This document shows positions 53,165 through 62,530 of a stretch of DNA of 64,000 nt, piece after piece. Where the stretch lies: contig NZ_DJUW01000033.1 of assembly GCF_002440635.1 (NCBI RefSeq), positions 1 through 64,000 on the forward strand, written 5' to 3'. This stretch comes from Novosphingobium sp. UBA6272 (lineage in GTDB: Bacteria; Pseudomonadota; Alphaproteobacteria; Sphingomonadales; Sphingomonadaceae). The notes below the pieces were generated by a model, which saw only the letters and a program-made list of their open reading frames with translations, was not told where the DNA came from and searched no databases. Within the stretch, counting starts at the first letter, position 1, and each line of letters begins with the position of its first letter. A program made the position numbers and the translations under genes.

Positions 53165-54058
53165 TCAGCGCAAGTCCACCACCTCGACCGGTGGGAGCGG
53201 GTCGCCGCCCGGCTGCTCGGCCCAGTGACGGGCATTGAGGACTCCACCGTCGGCGCGCAGTTCGGCAACTTTGCCAAGGTCCACTTCGGCAAGGACCCAT
53301 TGCGCAGCGTCCATTTCGCCGATCGCCAGCACGCCATTGGCCGGCATGCCGCGATCGGGCGGGCCATAGACCGCCGCCGCGCCGCGATTGACGTCAACCG
53401 CCGGAGACCAGTCTGCCGTGCCAACCGTGGGCGACTGGACCGCATAGCACTGCCCCTCCAACGCACGGGCCTGCGCGCCCAGCCGGACGCGCCAGTAACC
53501 GTGCTCGCTATCGGTGCACGAGGGGACCAGCAGCAGCTCCATCCCGGCCTCGACCTGAGCGCGAGCCAGCAATGGAAACTCGCTGTCGTAACAGATGTTT
53601 ATCCCGATTATTCCAAGTGCGGTCTGAAACAGCCGCAACGGCGAAGAGGCGGAAACGTGCCACTCCTCACGCTCGAACCGGGTCATGACCAGCTTGTCCT
53701 GGATCCCGAGTTTGCCCTGCGGGGTGAACAGCCGGGCACGGTTGACGTAACGATCGCCGACCGCGCAGGGCGCGCTCGCGGCGAGGATATGCAGATCATA
53801 TTTCCGGGCTAGATCGGCATGCAACGCATCGACTTGCGGCAACAGCGCGCTGACTGACGCGAGTGAACCCGCCAGATCGCCCATCGTAGCCGGATCGAGT
53901 GAGGCCAGCTCCATTGCGCCATACTCGGGAAACACCGCCAGCCTTGCCCCGCCCCGGGCCGCCGCCTCCACCCACATTTCAAGCTTGGCGGCATAGGCTG
54001 ACCAGTCGGCCAGCTGCTCGATCGGATACTGCGCAGCAGCCACGGTGAAGCGGGTCAC
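53165..54058 (-). CDS. Carbon-nitrogen hydrolase (nitrilase superfamily)
   Basis: A 297-residue amidase-type enzyme. The catalytic triad is visible as Glu45 (FPEY), Lys122 (IQDKLVMTRFE) and Cys156 (NICYDSEFP). The start is a GTG that overlaps the GNAT gene stop (GTGA). The substrate could be an omega-amide or a similar small amide. Together with the upstream GNAT and SnoaL-like genes it forms a run of overlapping minus-strand genes. Relatives often occur beside acetyltransferases, but a joint pathway is not shown here. Confidence 0.9.
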   Translation of the reverse strand: MTRFTVAAAQYPIEQLADWSAYAAKLEMWVEAAARGGARLAVFPEYGAMELASLDPATMGDLAGSLASVSALLPQVDALHADLARKYDLHILAASAPCAVGDRYVNRARLFTPQGKLGIQDKLVMTRFEREEWHVSASSPLRLFQTALGIIGINICYDSEFPLLARAQVEAGMELLLVPSCTDSEHGYWRVRLGAQARALEGQCYAVQSPTVGTADWSPAVDVNRGAAAVYGPPDRGMPANGVLAIGEMDAAQWVLAEVDLGKVAELRADGGVLNARHWAEQPGGDPLPPVEVVDLR

Positions 54059-54642
54059 AGGGCGCGCATCCAGTATTGCATCGGCTTGAGGCTTTCGCCC
54101 GCCTCCCCATGTTCCTTCCAGGCCAGTTCGGTGATGAAGCCGGGAACCGGGGCATAGCCGCGTTTGGCCCAGAAGGCTTCCAGGGGGGTGTAGCCGTCCG
54201 GCCGCGCCGGATGGTCATCGGGGCGGATCACTGCGGCAAAGGTCGCAGCCGTAGCGCCGCAACGGCGCGCCTGCTCCTCGCGGTGGTCGAAAAAGGCATG
54301 GCCGATCCCGTGCCCGCGATAGTCGGACAGCAGCACGCTCTCGCCGAAGTAGAACAAACGGTCGGTCGCAATCCCGCGCGCTTCGAACGGCGCACGGAAT
54401 TCGGCTTTTTGCGCCCACATCGGGCTGGCTGTGGCCGCTCCAACGATCCGATCCGCGTCAAAGGCCGCGACGAGTACGGCATCGGGGGCGGCGACGAATT
54501 CCTTCAGGTATTCCGCCTCGTAACCCGCATCGCCATCGTAGAGATAGGGAAAGGCGGCAAAGACCGCGATCCGCAGCGCGGCCAGATCGGCGATTGCGGC
54601 GCGGATTTCCGCGCCGGTCAGCGGGCGGACGGTTAGCGTCAA
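54055..54642 (-). CDS. GNAT family N-acetyltransferase
   Basis: A 195-residue acetyl-CoA-dependent transferase. The fold is recognised from ADRIVGAATASPMWAQ, the acetyl-CoA loop region FYFGESVLLSDYRGHGIGHAFFDHREEQARR (with YRGHGIG in the R/Q-x-x-G-x-G position) and a C-terminal AFWAKRGYAPVPGF. The substrate is unknown. Translation seems to begin at TTG 54642, which overlaps the SnoaL-like gene stop (TTGA). It is followed directly by the nitrilase gene. Confidence 0.87.
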   Translation of the reverse strand: MTLTVRPLTGAEIRAAIADLAALRIAVFAAFPYLYDGDAGYEAEYLKEFVAAPDAVLVAAFDADRIVGAATASPMWAQKAEFRAPFEARGIATDRLFYFGESVLLSDYRGHGIGHAFFDHREEQARRCGATAATFAAVIRPDDHPARPDGYTPLEAFWAKRGYAPVPGFITELAWKEHGEAGESLKPMQYWMRAL

Positions 54643-55049
54643 CCGACCACCTGCGCGGTCCAGTCGGCCAGGTTGTAGTAGACCGTTACCCTGGTGATCT
54701 TGCCATCCGCGATCGCGAAGAAAGCCCCGGCCGGCAGGACATAGGTCTGTCCGGCGGCTTCGGGCAGGCCTTCATCGGTGGAGAGATACTCGCCATGGAC
54801 AGTGAATTCCGCCGCACCGCGCGTGCCATCATCGCTGGCCATCAGCACGATCCCGTCGAGCCGCTCCTTGTAGCAACGCTCCATATGGGCAAGAAAAGCG
54901 CCGAAGACGGCCTTGCCGCGCTGGGTTGCGCCCTGGTTGATATCGTGCGCTACGTCATCGTCGAGGCAATCGAGCATCCCTTGCCAGTCACCGGCGTTGA
55001 AGGCGGCGTAGTAGCGGGTCAGCAGGGCAAGGGCTTCGGCACGGTCCAT
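54639..55049 (-). CDS. SnoaL/NTF2-like domain protein (ketosteroid isomerase-like)
   Basis: A 136-residue small cone-fold protein: LLTRYYAAFNAGDWQGMLDCLDDDVAHDINQG is the typical N-terminal helix and strand, GKAVFGAFLAHMERCYKERL the next helix and GAFFAIADGKITRVTVYYNLADW the C-terminal strands. Members are isomerases, dehydratases or limonene-epoxide-type hydrolases; this one cannot be assigned. It heads the run of coupled genes SnoaL-GNAT-nitrilase-dacB. Confidence 0.85.
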   Translation of the reverse strand: MDRAEALALLTRYYAAFNAGDWQGMLDCLDDDVAHDINQGATQRGKAVFGAFLAHMERCYKERLDGIVLMASDDGTRGAAEFTVHGEYLSTDEGLPEAAGQTYVLPAGAFFAIADGKITRVTVYYNLADWTAQVVG

Positions 55050-55121
55050 CGGGTCTCTCCTTCGCGGCGCTTCCTATCGGCGGCGCCCTGCGAACTCAAT
55101 TGCCGCGCCACATACAAAAAA

Positions 55122-55147
55122 GGCAGGGCGGCATGAACCGCCCTGCC
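55122..55147. terminator. Bidirectional intrinsic terminator
   Basis: GGCAGGGCGG (55122-55131), loop CATGAA, CCGCCCTGCC (55138-55147) form a perfect 10-bp stem, with A-rich bases before and T-rich bases after on the plus strand. On the minus strand it is followed by TTTTTTGTATG, so it terminates the TonB receptor gene that ends at 55175. Confidence 0.9.
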
Positions 55148-55174
55148 TGATTTTTGCCCGACGGCGAAGTTCGA

Positions 55175-57916
55175 TCAGAACTTGCCGCGTACGGTCACGC
55201 CAAAGGTCCGCGGTTCGGCGAGGAACTGCGAGAACAGCTGGCGGCCACCCGGATAGTTGCCGGCGTCGTTAAACGGCGCGGCAGTGGTCCCGGCCTGGAA
55301 CGGCGTGTTGAAGGCAACCTGAGCATAGTCGACGTTGAACAGGTTCTGCACCCAGAATTCCAGCGACCATTTCTGGTCGGCGCCACGCAGGCCAACGCGG
55401 GCGTTGACCAAGGTGTAGCCGTCCTGGTTCTTCTGCGGGAACAGGTCAGAACCGGTGTTGTAGTCGGTGCTGGTGCGGCTATCGACATAGAACAGCGCCG
55501 AAAGGCCGCTGTTGCCGATATCCGGGGTCCAGGCGACGCTGGTGGTGATGACCATTTCCGGCGCGTTCGACATGAACTGACCAGGCAACCTGCGCAGTGC
55601 CGGATCGAGCGGGGCGCCAGCGGCATTGCCGACCAAGTTCTCACGATACTTGGTCCGGGCATAGGTAGCCCCGGCAGTTGCGCGGAAGAACGGCGACGGC
55701 GTAAATGCGCCTTCGAGTTCCAAGCCCTGCGCGCGCACGCCATAACCGACGTCGCCCGACGGGCAGGCCCCGGTCGCAGCACTGGCATCCCGGTCCAGCC
55801 CGCCAAGGCTCGACTGGCAGCCGTTGATGTTCTGCACCAGGAAGACCGTGCCGTTGAACGTGTTCAACTGGAAGCTGCTGAAGTCCGAACGGAACAGGGT
55901 GATCCCGCCGCTGAACATCCGGCCCGAGATCTTCGCACCGAGTTCGTAGCTGTTGACCAGTTCAGGCGCGAACTGGAGTGCACCGACCAGCGCCTGGGCC
56001 CCGCCCTGGCTGGCAAAGCTGAACGTCGGGCTCTTGAGCGCCGAACGATCAAGGTTGAAGCCGCCAGCCTTGTAGCCGCGCGAATAGCTGGCGTAGACCA
56101 TCAGATCGTCGGTCGGACGATACGAGAGGTTGGCCGTGCCGGTCCATTCGTCTTCGCTGCGCTTCGAGGCGATCGAAACACCGTTCAGTTCGGCAGTCGA
56201 GTTGCCCTGGCACGACAGGCCGATCAGCGCCCCGGCCAGCGCACGGGCGGTGGCGTTGGGGCTGGTCAGATCGTCGGTCACCAGGCCCTGCACGGTGGTG
56301 CAGACGGTGTTGTTGTTGCCGAAGGTGGCGCCGAAGTCCTTCTTGTCGTTGGTGTAACGAACACCAAGCGTCAGATCGAGCTTATCGGTAATGTGGAAGA
56401 TGTTGTGGGTGAACAGCGCCCAGTTCTTGTCGTGCTGGCGATATTCATCCGTGGTCGAACCCAGGTTGTTCAGGCCATCGAGCGCGGTGAAGGCCGCAAC
56501 GATGTCCGGACCCGAAGCGCCGGTTGCACCGGCCAGGGTCGCCGGACCGACAACCGGGGCGACGCACGACGGGCTGGTCGGCGAATAGAGCCCGGCCAGA
56601 CCGCCGCCCGAGATGATGCGGCAGGTGGCAAAGCGGCCATACTGGCTGCCGAACTTCAGGTTATCGCGCGCGGTCAGCTTTTCGTCGGCATAGAAGCCGC
56701 CGACCAGCCAGTCGAGCTTGCCGCCAAAGGCTTCACCCTGCAGGCGGAATTCCTGGGTGAAGGTGTGGAACTGGCGATAGATATCGTCGCTCGGCGTGCG
56801 ATACTGGATGTCGACCCGGCTGTAGTCGGTGTCGCTGCCCTGGCCCGAACGGTATTCGCGGTAAGCGGTGATCGAGGTCAGCGTCGCGCCGCCCAGATCC
56901 CACTTGATCTCGCCCGAGAAGCCATAATCCTTGGTCTTGCCTTCAAAGCTGCGACCGGTGTTGACGTAGATCGTCCGGTCGTAACCGGCGTTGAAGCCGG
57001 CCAGCGGCTGGCCCAGATCGCGCAGCACGTTGATGATGTTGTTGCCGTTGGTCTGCAGCGGGGTCAGCGGCGTCGACGGGTTGTTGAGATCGCCGATGTA
57101 CTGGTTGACGCTGCGGTCAACATAAACCGCGGCGCAGCAGCGTTCCTTGCGCCAGGTGTAGTCGGCGATCAGGCGGACCGTGAGGTCGCTCGAGGGCTCC
57201 CACAGCAGCTGGCCGCGCAGGAAGAAGCGGTTACGATCGTTGACGTCGATGTTGTTCTGCGGATCGGTGTAGAAACCGTTGCGGCTGACATAGACGCCGT
57301 CCACGCGGGCTGCCAGCTGTTCGCTGATCGGACCGGTGACCGAGGCCGAGGCGCGCATGAAATCATAGTTGCCATAGGTCAGTTCGCCCGAGGCGCCGAA
57401 CTGGAACTGCGGCTTCTTCGAATAGATCGCGATCATCCCGGCCGACGAGTTGCGGCCACCGAGCGTGCCCTGCGGGCCGCGCTGGACTTCGACGCGGTCG
57501 ATCTCGCCCAGTTCGTTGAGGCCGATGCCCGAACGCGAGCGATAGACGCCGTCGATGAATACCGGAACCGAGCTTTCGAGACCGGGGTTGTCACCCACGG
57601 TGCCGATCCCGCGGATACGGGCCGAACCGTTGGCTTCCGAACCGGTCGACGAAACGATCAGCGACGGAGCAAGCTGGTTGAGCTGGCGGATGTCATTGGC
57701 ACCGCTGTTGGCGAGGGCATCGGCGTTGACCGCCGAAATCGCCACCGGCACATCGGCCAGCGCCTGGGCGCGGCCCTGGGCCATGACGACGATTTCGCCC
57801 TCTTCGGCAGCTTCTTCATCGGCCGGGGCAGTGTCTTGAGCGAATGCCGGGGTGACCGGAATCAAAAGCAGGGCAGCGGCAGATACGCCGGCACCCAAGA
57901 CGGAACTGAACTTCAT
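55175..57916 (-). CDS. TonB-dependent receptor
   Basis: A 913-residue outer-membrane receptor. The signal peptide ends at TPAFAQ. The plug (about residues 40-170) has DVPVAISAVNADALANSGAND, SARIRGIGTVGDN, and VEVQRGPQGTLGGRNSSAGMIAIYSKKP, which places it in the FepA/FecA-like group used for iron complexes or aromatic and glycan substrates. The barrel ends TVRGKF. ATG 57916 with AGGGAGAG upstream is used rather than 57937. A divergent S9 peptidase gene starts 310 bp away, suggesting peptide uptake, but this is only proximity. Confidence 0.93.
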   Translation of the reverse strand: MKFSSVLGAGVSAAALLLIPVTPAFAQDTAPADEEAAEEGEIVVMAQGRAQALADVPVAISAVNADALANSGANDIRQLNQLAPSLIVSSTGSEANGSARIRGIGTVGDNPGLESSVPVFIDGVYRSRSGIGLNELGEIDRVEVQRGPQGTLGGRNSSAGMIAIYSKKPQFQFGASGELTYGNYDFMRASASVTGPISEQLAARVDGVYVSRNGFYTDPQNNIDVNDRNRFFLRGQLLWEPSSDLTVRLIADYTWRKERCCAAVYVDRSVNQYIGDLNNPSTPLTPLQTNGNNIINVLRDLGQPLAGFNAGYDRTIYVNTGRSFEGKTKDYGFSGEIKWDLGGATLTSITAYREYRSGQGSDTDYSRVDIQYRTPSDDIYRQFHTFTQEFRLQGEAFGGKLDWLVGGFYADEKLTARDNLKFGSQYGRFATCRIISGGGLAGLYSPTSPSCVAPVVGPATLAGATGASGPDIVAAFTALDGLNNLGSTTDEYRQHDKNWALFTHNIFHITDKLDLTLGVRYTNDKKDFGATFGNNNTVCTTVQGLVTDDLTSPNATARALAGALIGLSCQGNSTAELNGVSIASKRSEDEWTGTANLSYRPTDDLMVYASYSRGYKAGGFNLDRSALKSPTFSFASQGGAQALVGALQFAPELVNSYELGAKISGRMFSGGITLFRSDFSSFQLNTFNGTVFLVQNINGCQSSLGGLDRDASAATGACPSGDVGYGVRAQGLELEGAFTPSPFFRATAGATYARTKYRENLVGNAAGAPLDPALRRLPGQFMSNAPEMVITTSVAWTPDIGNSGLSALFYVDSRTSTDYNTGSDLFPQKNQDGYTLVNARVGLRGADQKWSLEFWVQNLFNVDYAQVAFNTPFQAGTTAAPFNDAGNYPGGRQLFSQFLAEPRTFGVTVRGKF

Positions 57917-58226
57917 GGTTCTCTCCCTGTAAATCAAACCTAACGCATCCTGGGGAGGACTAGCGTGGAGGAGCCGTATTTGGGGGCGGCTCCATGATTT
58001 GTGCCAATAGACCAGCAGACTCGACTGTCAACGCACTGCGGCCGCGCGTTCGACGAATGGTCGAGGATAGTGGGTGAACGGCAACACCTGCCCCAAGGAA
58101 CAGGTCTAGCGGCCTTTTCAGCTTTCCATGGGGACGTCATGGGCAGTTCGTCGATTGCGCGGTTGCGGTTCGCGCCCGTCGTGTAACTGTTGTGGCAACC
58201 TATTAAGCCAAAGGGGACCTTCTGAA
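57917..58226. other. Divergent intergenic region, TonB receptor/S9 peptidase
   Basis: The 310 bp between the two divergent starts hold no frame I can support and no riboswitch or transposon signs. A short pairing of CCTG with CAGG around 58088-58109 is the only structure seen. The region must contain two opposing promoters, which I could not define. Confidence 0.5.
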
Positions 58227-60167
58227 ATGCGCCATCTGTTTTTAGCTTTTACCGCCCTGACCATGCCCGCCTTGGCACAGGCACAGGAAGCCGCGCCCGC
58301 TTCACCCGCCGCAGCCAAACCGGCCGCGCTGGTTGCCGACGGCATACCGGCCGTACCGCTCGATCTGGTCGATGCGACCCGGCCCTACATGGAATTCCGC
58401 ACCGCCGGCTTCGTCGATTGGGATCCGGTGACCAAGTCGATGCTGATCTCGACCCGGTTCGGCAACGTATCGCAGCTGCACAGCGTCAAGGGTCCGGGCA
58501 TGGCCCGCACCCAGATCAGCTTTGAGCCCGAACCACTGGGCGGCACCTATCTGCCGGGCGACGGCACCATGATCGTCAGCAAGGACAAGGGTGGAAACGA
58601 ATTCTACCAGCTCTACACCATGAAGAACGGCAAGCTGACGCTGCTGACCGACGGCAAGAGCCGAAATGGCCTGAATGCGGTCAGCCTCGACGGCAAGTGG
58701 ATCGCCTACAGCTCGACCCGCCGCAACGGGACTGACAATGACCTATACGTGATGGACCCGCGCGATCCTGCGACCAACCGGCTGGTCAAGGAAGTCACCG
58801 GCGGCGGCTGGGCTCTGGCCGCTTTCACGCCGGACAACAAGAACGCGGTGGTCGCCAACTATGTTTCTGTCACCAAGACCGACCTCTATTGGCTCGATCT
58901 CGCCAGCGGGGCGATGAAACCGATCGGCGATCACAAGAAGAGCATCGCCTATGGCGGCGGGCGGATCGCCCCCGATGGCACCCTGTGGGTGACCAGCGAC
59001 GAAGGCAGCGATTTCCAGCGGCTCGGCACGCTCGATCCCAAGACCGGCAAGTTCACCGCCAAGAGTCCCGAACCCAAGTGGGATGTCGAAACCTTTGACA
59101 TCGCCGATGACGGCAGCTTCATCGCCTATACGATCAACGAAGCCGGGGCCTACAAACTCAAGCTGATGGATCCCAAAAGCGGCGCGGTGCGTGAAGTGAC
59201 CGGTCTGCCCAAGGGGACGATCGGCGGGGTCGATATTGCCCCATGGGGCGCGATCGGGCTGACCGTATCCTCGGCCAAGGTTCCGGCCGATGCCTATTCG
59301 GTCGATCCGCAGAGCCTTGCCGTCACCCGCTGGACCTTCAGCGAAACCGGCGGGCTTGATCCCGCGGTCAACGTCGAACCCGAATTCGTCGAGGTGAAGA
59401 GCTTTGACGGCGAACCGGTCAGTGGCTTCCTCTATCGTCCCGATCCGGCGAAGTTCCCTGGCAAGCGTCCGCTGATCGTAAACATCCACGGCGGACCCGA
59501 AGGCCAGTCCACCCCCGGCTTCCGCGGGCGGACCAATTACCTGCTCAACGAACTGGGCGTGGCGGTATTCTATCCCAACGTCCGCGGCTCGACCGGGTTC
59601 GGCAAGCGCTTCGTCAGCCTCGATAACGGGCCGTTCCTGCGCGAAAATTCGGTGAAGGACATCGGCGCGTTCCTTGACCGGCTGGAAGGCGACGCCGCGA
59701 TCGACAAGGACCGCATCGCGGTCCAGGGCGGGTCCTATGGCGGCTACATGTGCTATGCCACCGCGATCCGCTATGGTGGGCGCTTCAAGGCAGCGGACTG
59801 CATCGTCGCGATCAGCAACTTCGTCACCTTCCTGGAAAACACGCAGTCCTACCGCCGCGACCTGCGCCGGGTGGAATATGGCGACGAGCGCGATCCCAAG
59901 CAGCGCGCCAAGCTGCTGGAAATCAGCCCGCTGACCCAGATCGACAAGCTGGCGATCCCGCTGCTGGTCGTGACCGGCGCCAATGACCCGCGCGTGCCCA
60001 AGAGCGAGGCCGACCAGGCCGTCGCCGCAGTCCGCGCCAAGGGCCGCAGCGCCTGGCACCTGGTCGGGATGAACGAAGGCCACGGCTTCGGAAAGAAGGA
60101 GAACGCCGACTATCAGTTCTGGGTCGAGCTGATGTTCTGGAAAGCGAATTTGCTGGGCGGGAAGTAG
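58227..60167 (+). CDS. S9 family prolyl oligopeptidase-like peptidase
   Basis: A 646-residue secreted serine peptidase. The signal peptide ends at LAQAQ. A seven-blade beta-propeller covers about residues 40-390 and the alpha/beta-hydrolase domain the rest. The triad is visible as Ser503 (QGGSYGGYM), the Asp in TGANDPRVP and the His in MNEGHGFGKKE. It should release dipeptides or cleave after proline or other residues. ATG 58227 is preferred: it gives the signal peptide and has AAGGGGACC upstream, so the long upstream frame is not coding. A hairpin with 8-bp stem (around 60210-60237) follows. Confidence 0.92.
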   Translation: MRHLFLAFTALTMPALAQAQEAAPASPAAAKPAALVADGIPAVPLDLVDATRPYMEFRTAGFVDWDPVTKSMLISTRFGNVSQLHSVKGPGMARTQISFEPEPLGGTYLPGDGTMIVSKDKGGNEFYQLYTMKNGKLTLLTDGKSRNGLNAVSLDGKWIAYSSTRRNGTDNDLYVMDPRDPATNRLVKEVTGGGWALAAFTPDNKNAVVANYVSVTKTDLYWLDLASGAMKPIGDHKKSIAYGGGRIAPDGTLWVTSDEGSDFQRLGTLDPKTGKFTAKSPEPKWDVETFDIADDGSFIAYTINEAGAYKLKLMDPKSGAVREVTGLPKGTIGGVDIAPWGAIGLTVSSAKVPADAYSVDPQSLAVTRWTFSETGGLDPAVNVEPEFVEVKSFDGEPVSGFLYRPDPAKFPGKRPLIVNIHGGPEGQSTPGFRGRTNYLLNELGVAVFYPNVRGSTGFGKRFVSLDNGPFLRENSVKDIGAFLDRLEGDAAIDKDRIAVQGGSYGGYMCYATAIRYGGRFKAADCIVAISNFVTFLENTQSYRRDLRRVEYGDERDPKQRAKLLEISPLTQIDKLAIPLLVVTGANDPRVPKSEADQAVAAVRAKGRSAWHLVGMNEGHGFGKKENADYQFWVELMFWKANLLGGK

Positions 60168-60287
60168 GGCGGACTGGCCCGCCATACTTCGGCCAGAGCA
60201 AGTAGCGCCCGCCTTCCGATGGGATGGCGGGCGTTGCCGCCCAAGGTCAACCCGTCGGCTTTGGTGCAATCTTTCCGGGAAATCGTC

Positions 60288-60308
60288 ACCCTGAACTTGT
60301 TTCAGGGT
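60288..60308. repeat. CCTGAAC-TTGTTTCAGG hairpin repeat
   Basis: ACCCTGAA (60288-60295), loop CTTGT, TTCAGGGT (60301-60308) form an 8-bp stem, followed by CCATTTC. It resembles a dispersed palindrome I associate with sphingomonad intergenic regions. It marks the junction between the S9 peptidase gene and the methyltransferase gene. Confidence 0.65.
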
Positions 60309-60359
60309 CCATTTCACCGCATTACCCAGCGCGTAGTGTAATTGCCGGAGTCAGCCCAA

Positions 60360-62162
60360 GTGCCGCAGAACGAATTGTATTACGGCGATAACCTTGACGT
60401 GCTGCGCCGCAAGATCGCCAGCGAAAGCGTCGATCTGTGCTATATCGACCCACCGTTTAATTCAAAGCGCAACTATTTCCAGATCTACAACAATCAGGGC
60501 AGCGAAGATGCGGCCCAGGCCCAGGCCTTTGTCGATACGTGGAACTGGGGCGATGAAGCCGCGGAAGGGCTGGAATACATTCTGGATATCGAACGGCTGC
60601 ATGGCCATGTAGGCCAAACGCAATGGACCGAACAGACCGTTGAACTGATCCGCGGGCTGGAAAAGGTGCTGGGGCGCGGCAGCCTGCTGGCCTATCTGAT
60701 CCATATGACCCTGCGGATCGTTGAAATCCACCGGGTGCTTAAACCGACCGGCAGCTTTTACCTGCACTGCGATCCGACTGCTTCGCATTATCTAAAACTG
60801 GTAGTGGATGCGGTGTTCTGTGGTCAGGGCGGATTATTCCAGAACGAGATTATCTGGAAACGGACTGGTCATCACAGCCCCCGCTCATCGTTCGGCCCAG
60901 TTCACGACACGATTTTCTACTACACAAAGTCACAGCAGTTTTTGTTCAACATCGTGCGGAAGCCCTACATGAAAGGGCACGTCGATACGCGGTACAAACG
61001 TCAGGCTGATGGTCGCTACAAGTTTAGCTCCGGCGGCAACGTCTTGACCGGGGCCGGTTGGACCGAAGGTCCATCGGGCGAAGTTTGGAGAAGATTTGAT
61101 CCGAAGCGCACCAACCGACACTGGGCAGTGCCTTCGTTCTATGACGAACTGATGCCGCCTGAATACAAGCAACTCAATAGCATCCAAAAGCTTGATGCTC
61201 TTTTCGAGCAAGGGCTTGTCGAGGATGATGGGAAGTCAGCTTGGCCTATCATGGTTCGCTATCTCGACGAGCGTGACGGCACAGCAATCAATGACGTTTG
61301 GGCTTATCAGGCTTACACGGAGGGCGTGGTCTTCGGGACTAAAGGCGGAATAGATGAGGATGTGAAACCGCTGGGACCGACGGACCCCGAGCGGCTGGGA
61401 TACCCCACGCAAAAGCCAGAAGGCCTGCTCGAACGCATCATCAAGGCCAGTTCCAACGAAGGCGACACTGTGCTCGACGCCTATTGCGGCTGCGGCACCA
61501 CTGTCGCGGTCGCCCAGCGCCTCAACCGGCGCTGGATCGGGATCGATATCACTTATCAGTCGATATCGCTGATCCTCAAGCGGATGGAGGACCGGTACAA
61601 GGACGATTGGCCCGCGATCGAAGCCAGCATCAAGCTGGACGGCGTGCCACGCGATCTGGAAAGCGCCATGGCCCTTGCCAACCGCAAGGATGACAAGACC
61701 CGCAAGGAGTTCGAAAAGTGGGCGATCCTGACCTATTCGAAGAACCAGGCGCGGATCAACGAGAAGAAGGGGGCCGATGGCGGGATCGACGGGATTGCCT
61801 ATTTCCTGAAGGACAAGGGCGAGAACGGCAAGGCGATCTTCCAGGTCAAAAGCCGCCCCGGCACCCGCGCCGACCTCGCCACGCTCAATTCAGACCGCAT
61901 CCGCGAAAAGGCCGAGTTCGGCTTTCTGATCTGCACCAGCTTGCCGACCAAGCCGATGCGCGACGAAATTGCCGCCGCTGGTAAGTACAAGCATCCGCTG
62001 CTTGACCGGGAGGATGACCGGTTGCAGGTCGTGACCGTGGCCGAGCTTTTCGAGCGGCCAGACAGGCCGGCTGTCCGCCTCAACCTGCCGATGGCACGCA
62101 GCGATGCGGTGAAGAGCGCGGCAGCGAAGGGAGATGAGGACAAGCAGATGGACCTGCTCTGA
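60360..62162 (+). CDS. DNA methyltransferase fused to Mrr-like nuclease domain
   Basis: A 600-residue protein. The N-terminal part is a beta-class amino-DNA methyltransferase (N6-adenine or N4-cytosine): motif IV DPPFN at 30-34, SAM-binding VLDAYCGCGTT at about 370-380, and YPTQKPEGLLERII before it. The centre is presumably the target recognition domain. The C-terminal part (about 450-545) has GADGGIDGIAYF then IFQVKSRP, the D...QxK pattern of PD-(D/E)XK Mrr-like nucleases. GTG 60360 with GGAG nine bases upstream is preferred over TTG 60342. The middle (about 60830-61380) is lower in GC (counted lines 45-55%) than the ends (67% in one line). No separate endonuclease or specificity gene is beside it. 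Confidence 0.82.
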   Translation: MPQNELYYGDNLDVLRRKIASESVDLCYIDPPFNSKRNYFQIYNNQGSEDAAQAQAFVDTWNWGDEAAEGLEYILDIERLHGHVGQTQWTEQTVELIRGLEKVLGRGSLLAYLIHMTLRIVEIHRVLKPTGSFYLHCDPTASHYLKLVVDAVFCGQGGLFQNEIIWKRTGHHSPRSSFGPVHDTIFYYTKSQQFLFNIVRKPYMKGHVDTRYKRQADGRYKFSSGGNVLTGAGWTEGPSGEVWRRFDPKRTNRHWAVPSFYDELMPPEYKQLNSIQKLDALFEQGLVEDDGKSAWPIMVRYLDERDGTAINDVWAYQAYTEGVVFGTKGGIDEDVKPLGPTDPERLGYPTQKPEGLLERIIKASSNEGDTVLDAYCGCGTTVAVAQRLNRRWIGIDITYQSISLILKRMEDRYKDDWPAIEASIKLDGVPRDLESAMALANRKDDKTRKEFEKWAILTYSKNQARINEKKGADGGIDGIAYFLKDKGENGKAIFQVKSRPGTRADLATLNSDRIREKAEFGFLICTSLPTKPMRDEIAAAGKYKHPLLDREDDRLQVVTVAELFERPDRPAVRLNLPMARSDAVKSAAAKGDEDKQMDLL

Positions 62163-62530
62163 GCGGACTATTTCGCTGTCCTACACCGCCCCGTCCTGTC
62201 ACACTGCCGGCCCCTCTCCCGTCAGGACCGCCGATGCCCATACTTCCCACGACCCCGTCCGCCGGTTCCCGCCTCCCCGGCGACGCGCCCCAATCCGGAA
62301 GTTTACACCCCCAAATCCACAAAGCCGCGCAGGGCCTGCGTTTCGGGTCGATTTGGGCCAGGTTTCACCCCTCGTTCCGTGTCCACTTGTCCGCCCAGCC
62401 ACCGCGTCCCGAGCACCACATTGCACCCCCCGCCCAAATCGCGTAAGGCGCTGGAAACCGCCCCGGCCGCGCGAGTCACACTGACCCGCAACTGCCGGGG
62501 CTTGGCTTTTAGCGCATAAGGAAGCTCCCC
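62163..62530. other. Gene-free region before purC
   Basis: 368 bp with no frame I can support. It is strikingly C-rich on the plus strand, with runs such as CCCCCCGCCC and several CCCGTCC motifs. AAGGAAG near 62518 is the purC ribosome binding site. I see no hairpin strong enough to call a terminator for the methyltransferase gene and no riboswitch signature for purC. Confidence 0.5.

Noticed and set aside
55154..57943. 929-codon open frame antisense to the second TonB receptor gene
   Set aside because: It is a shadow of the receptor's codon bias. The predicted protein is rich in Arg, Gly, Val and Asp without motifs, while the opposite strand encodes a complete receptor with signal peptide and barrel.
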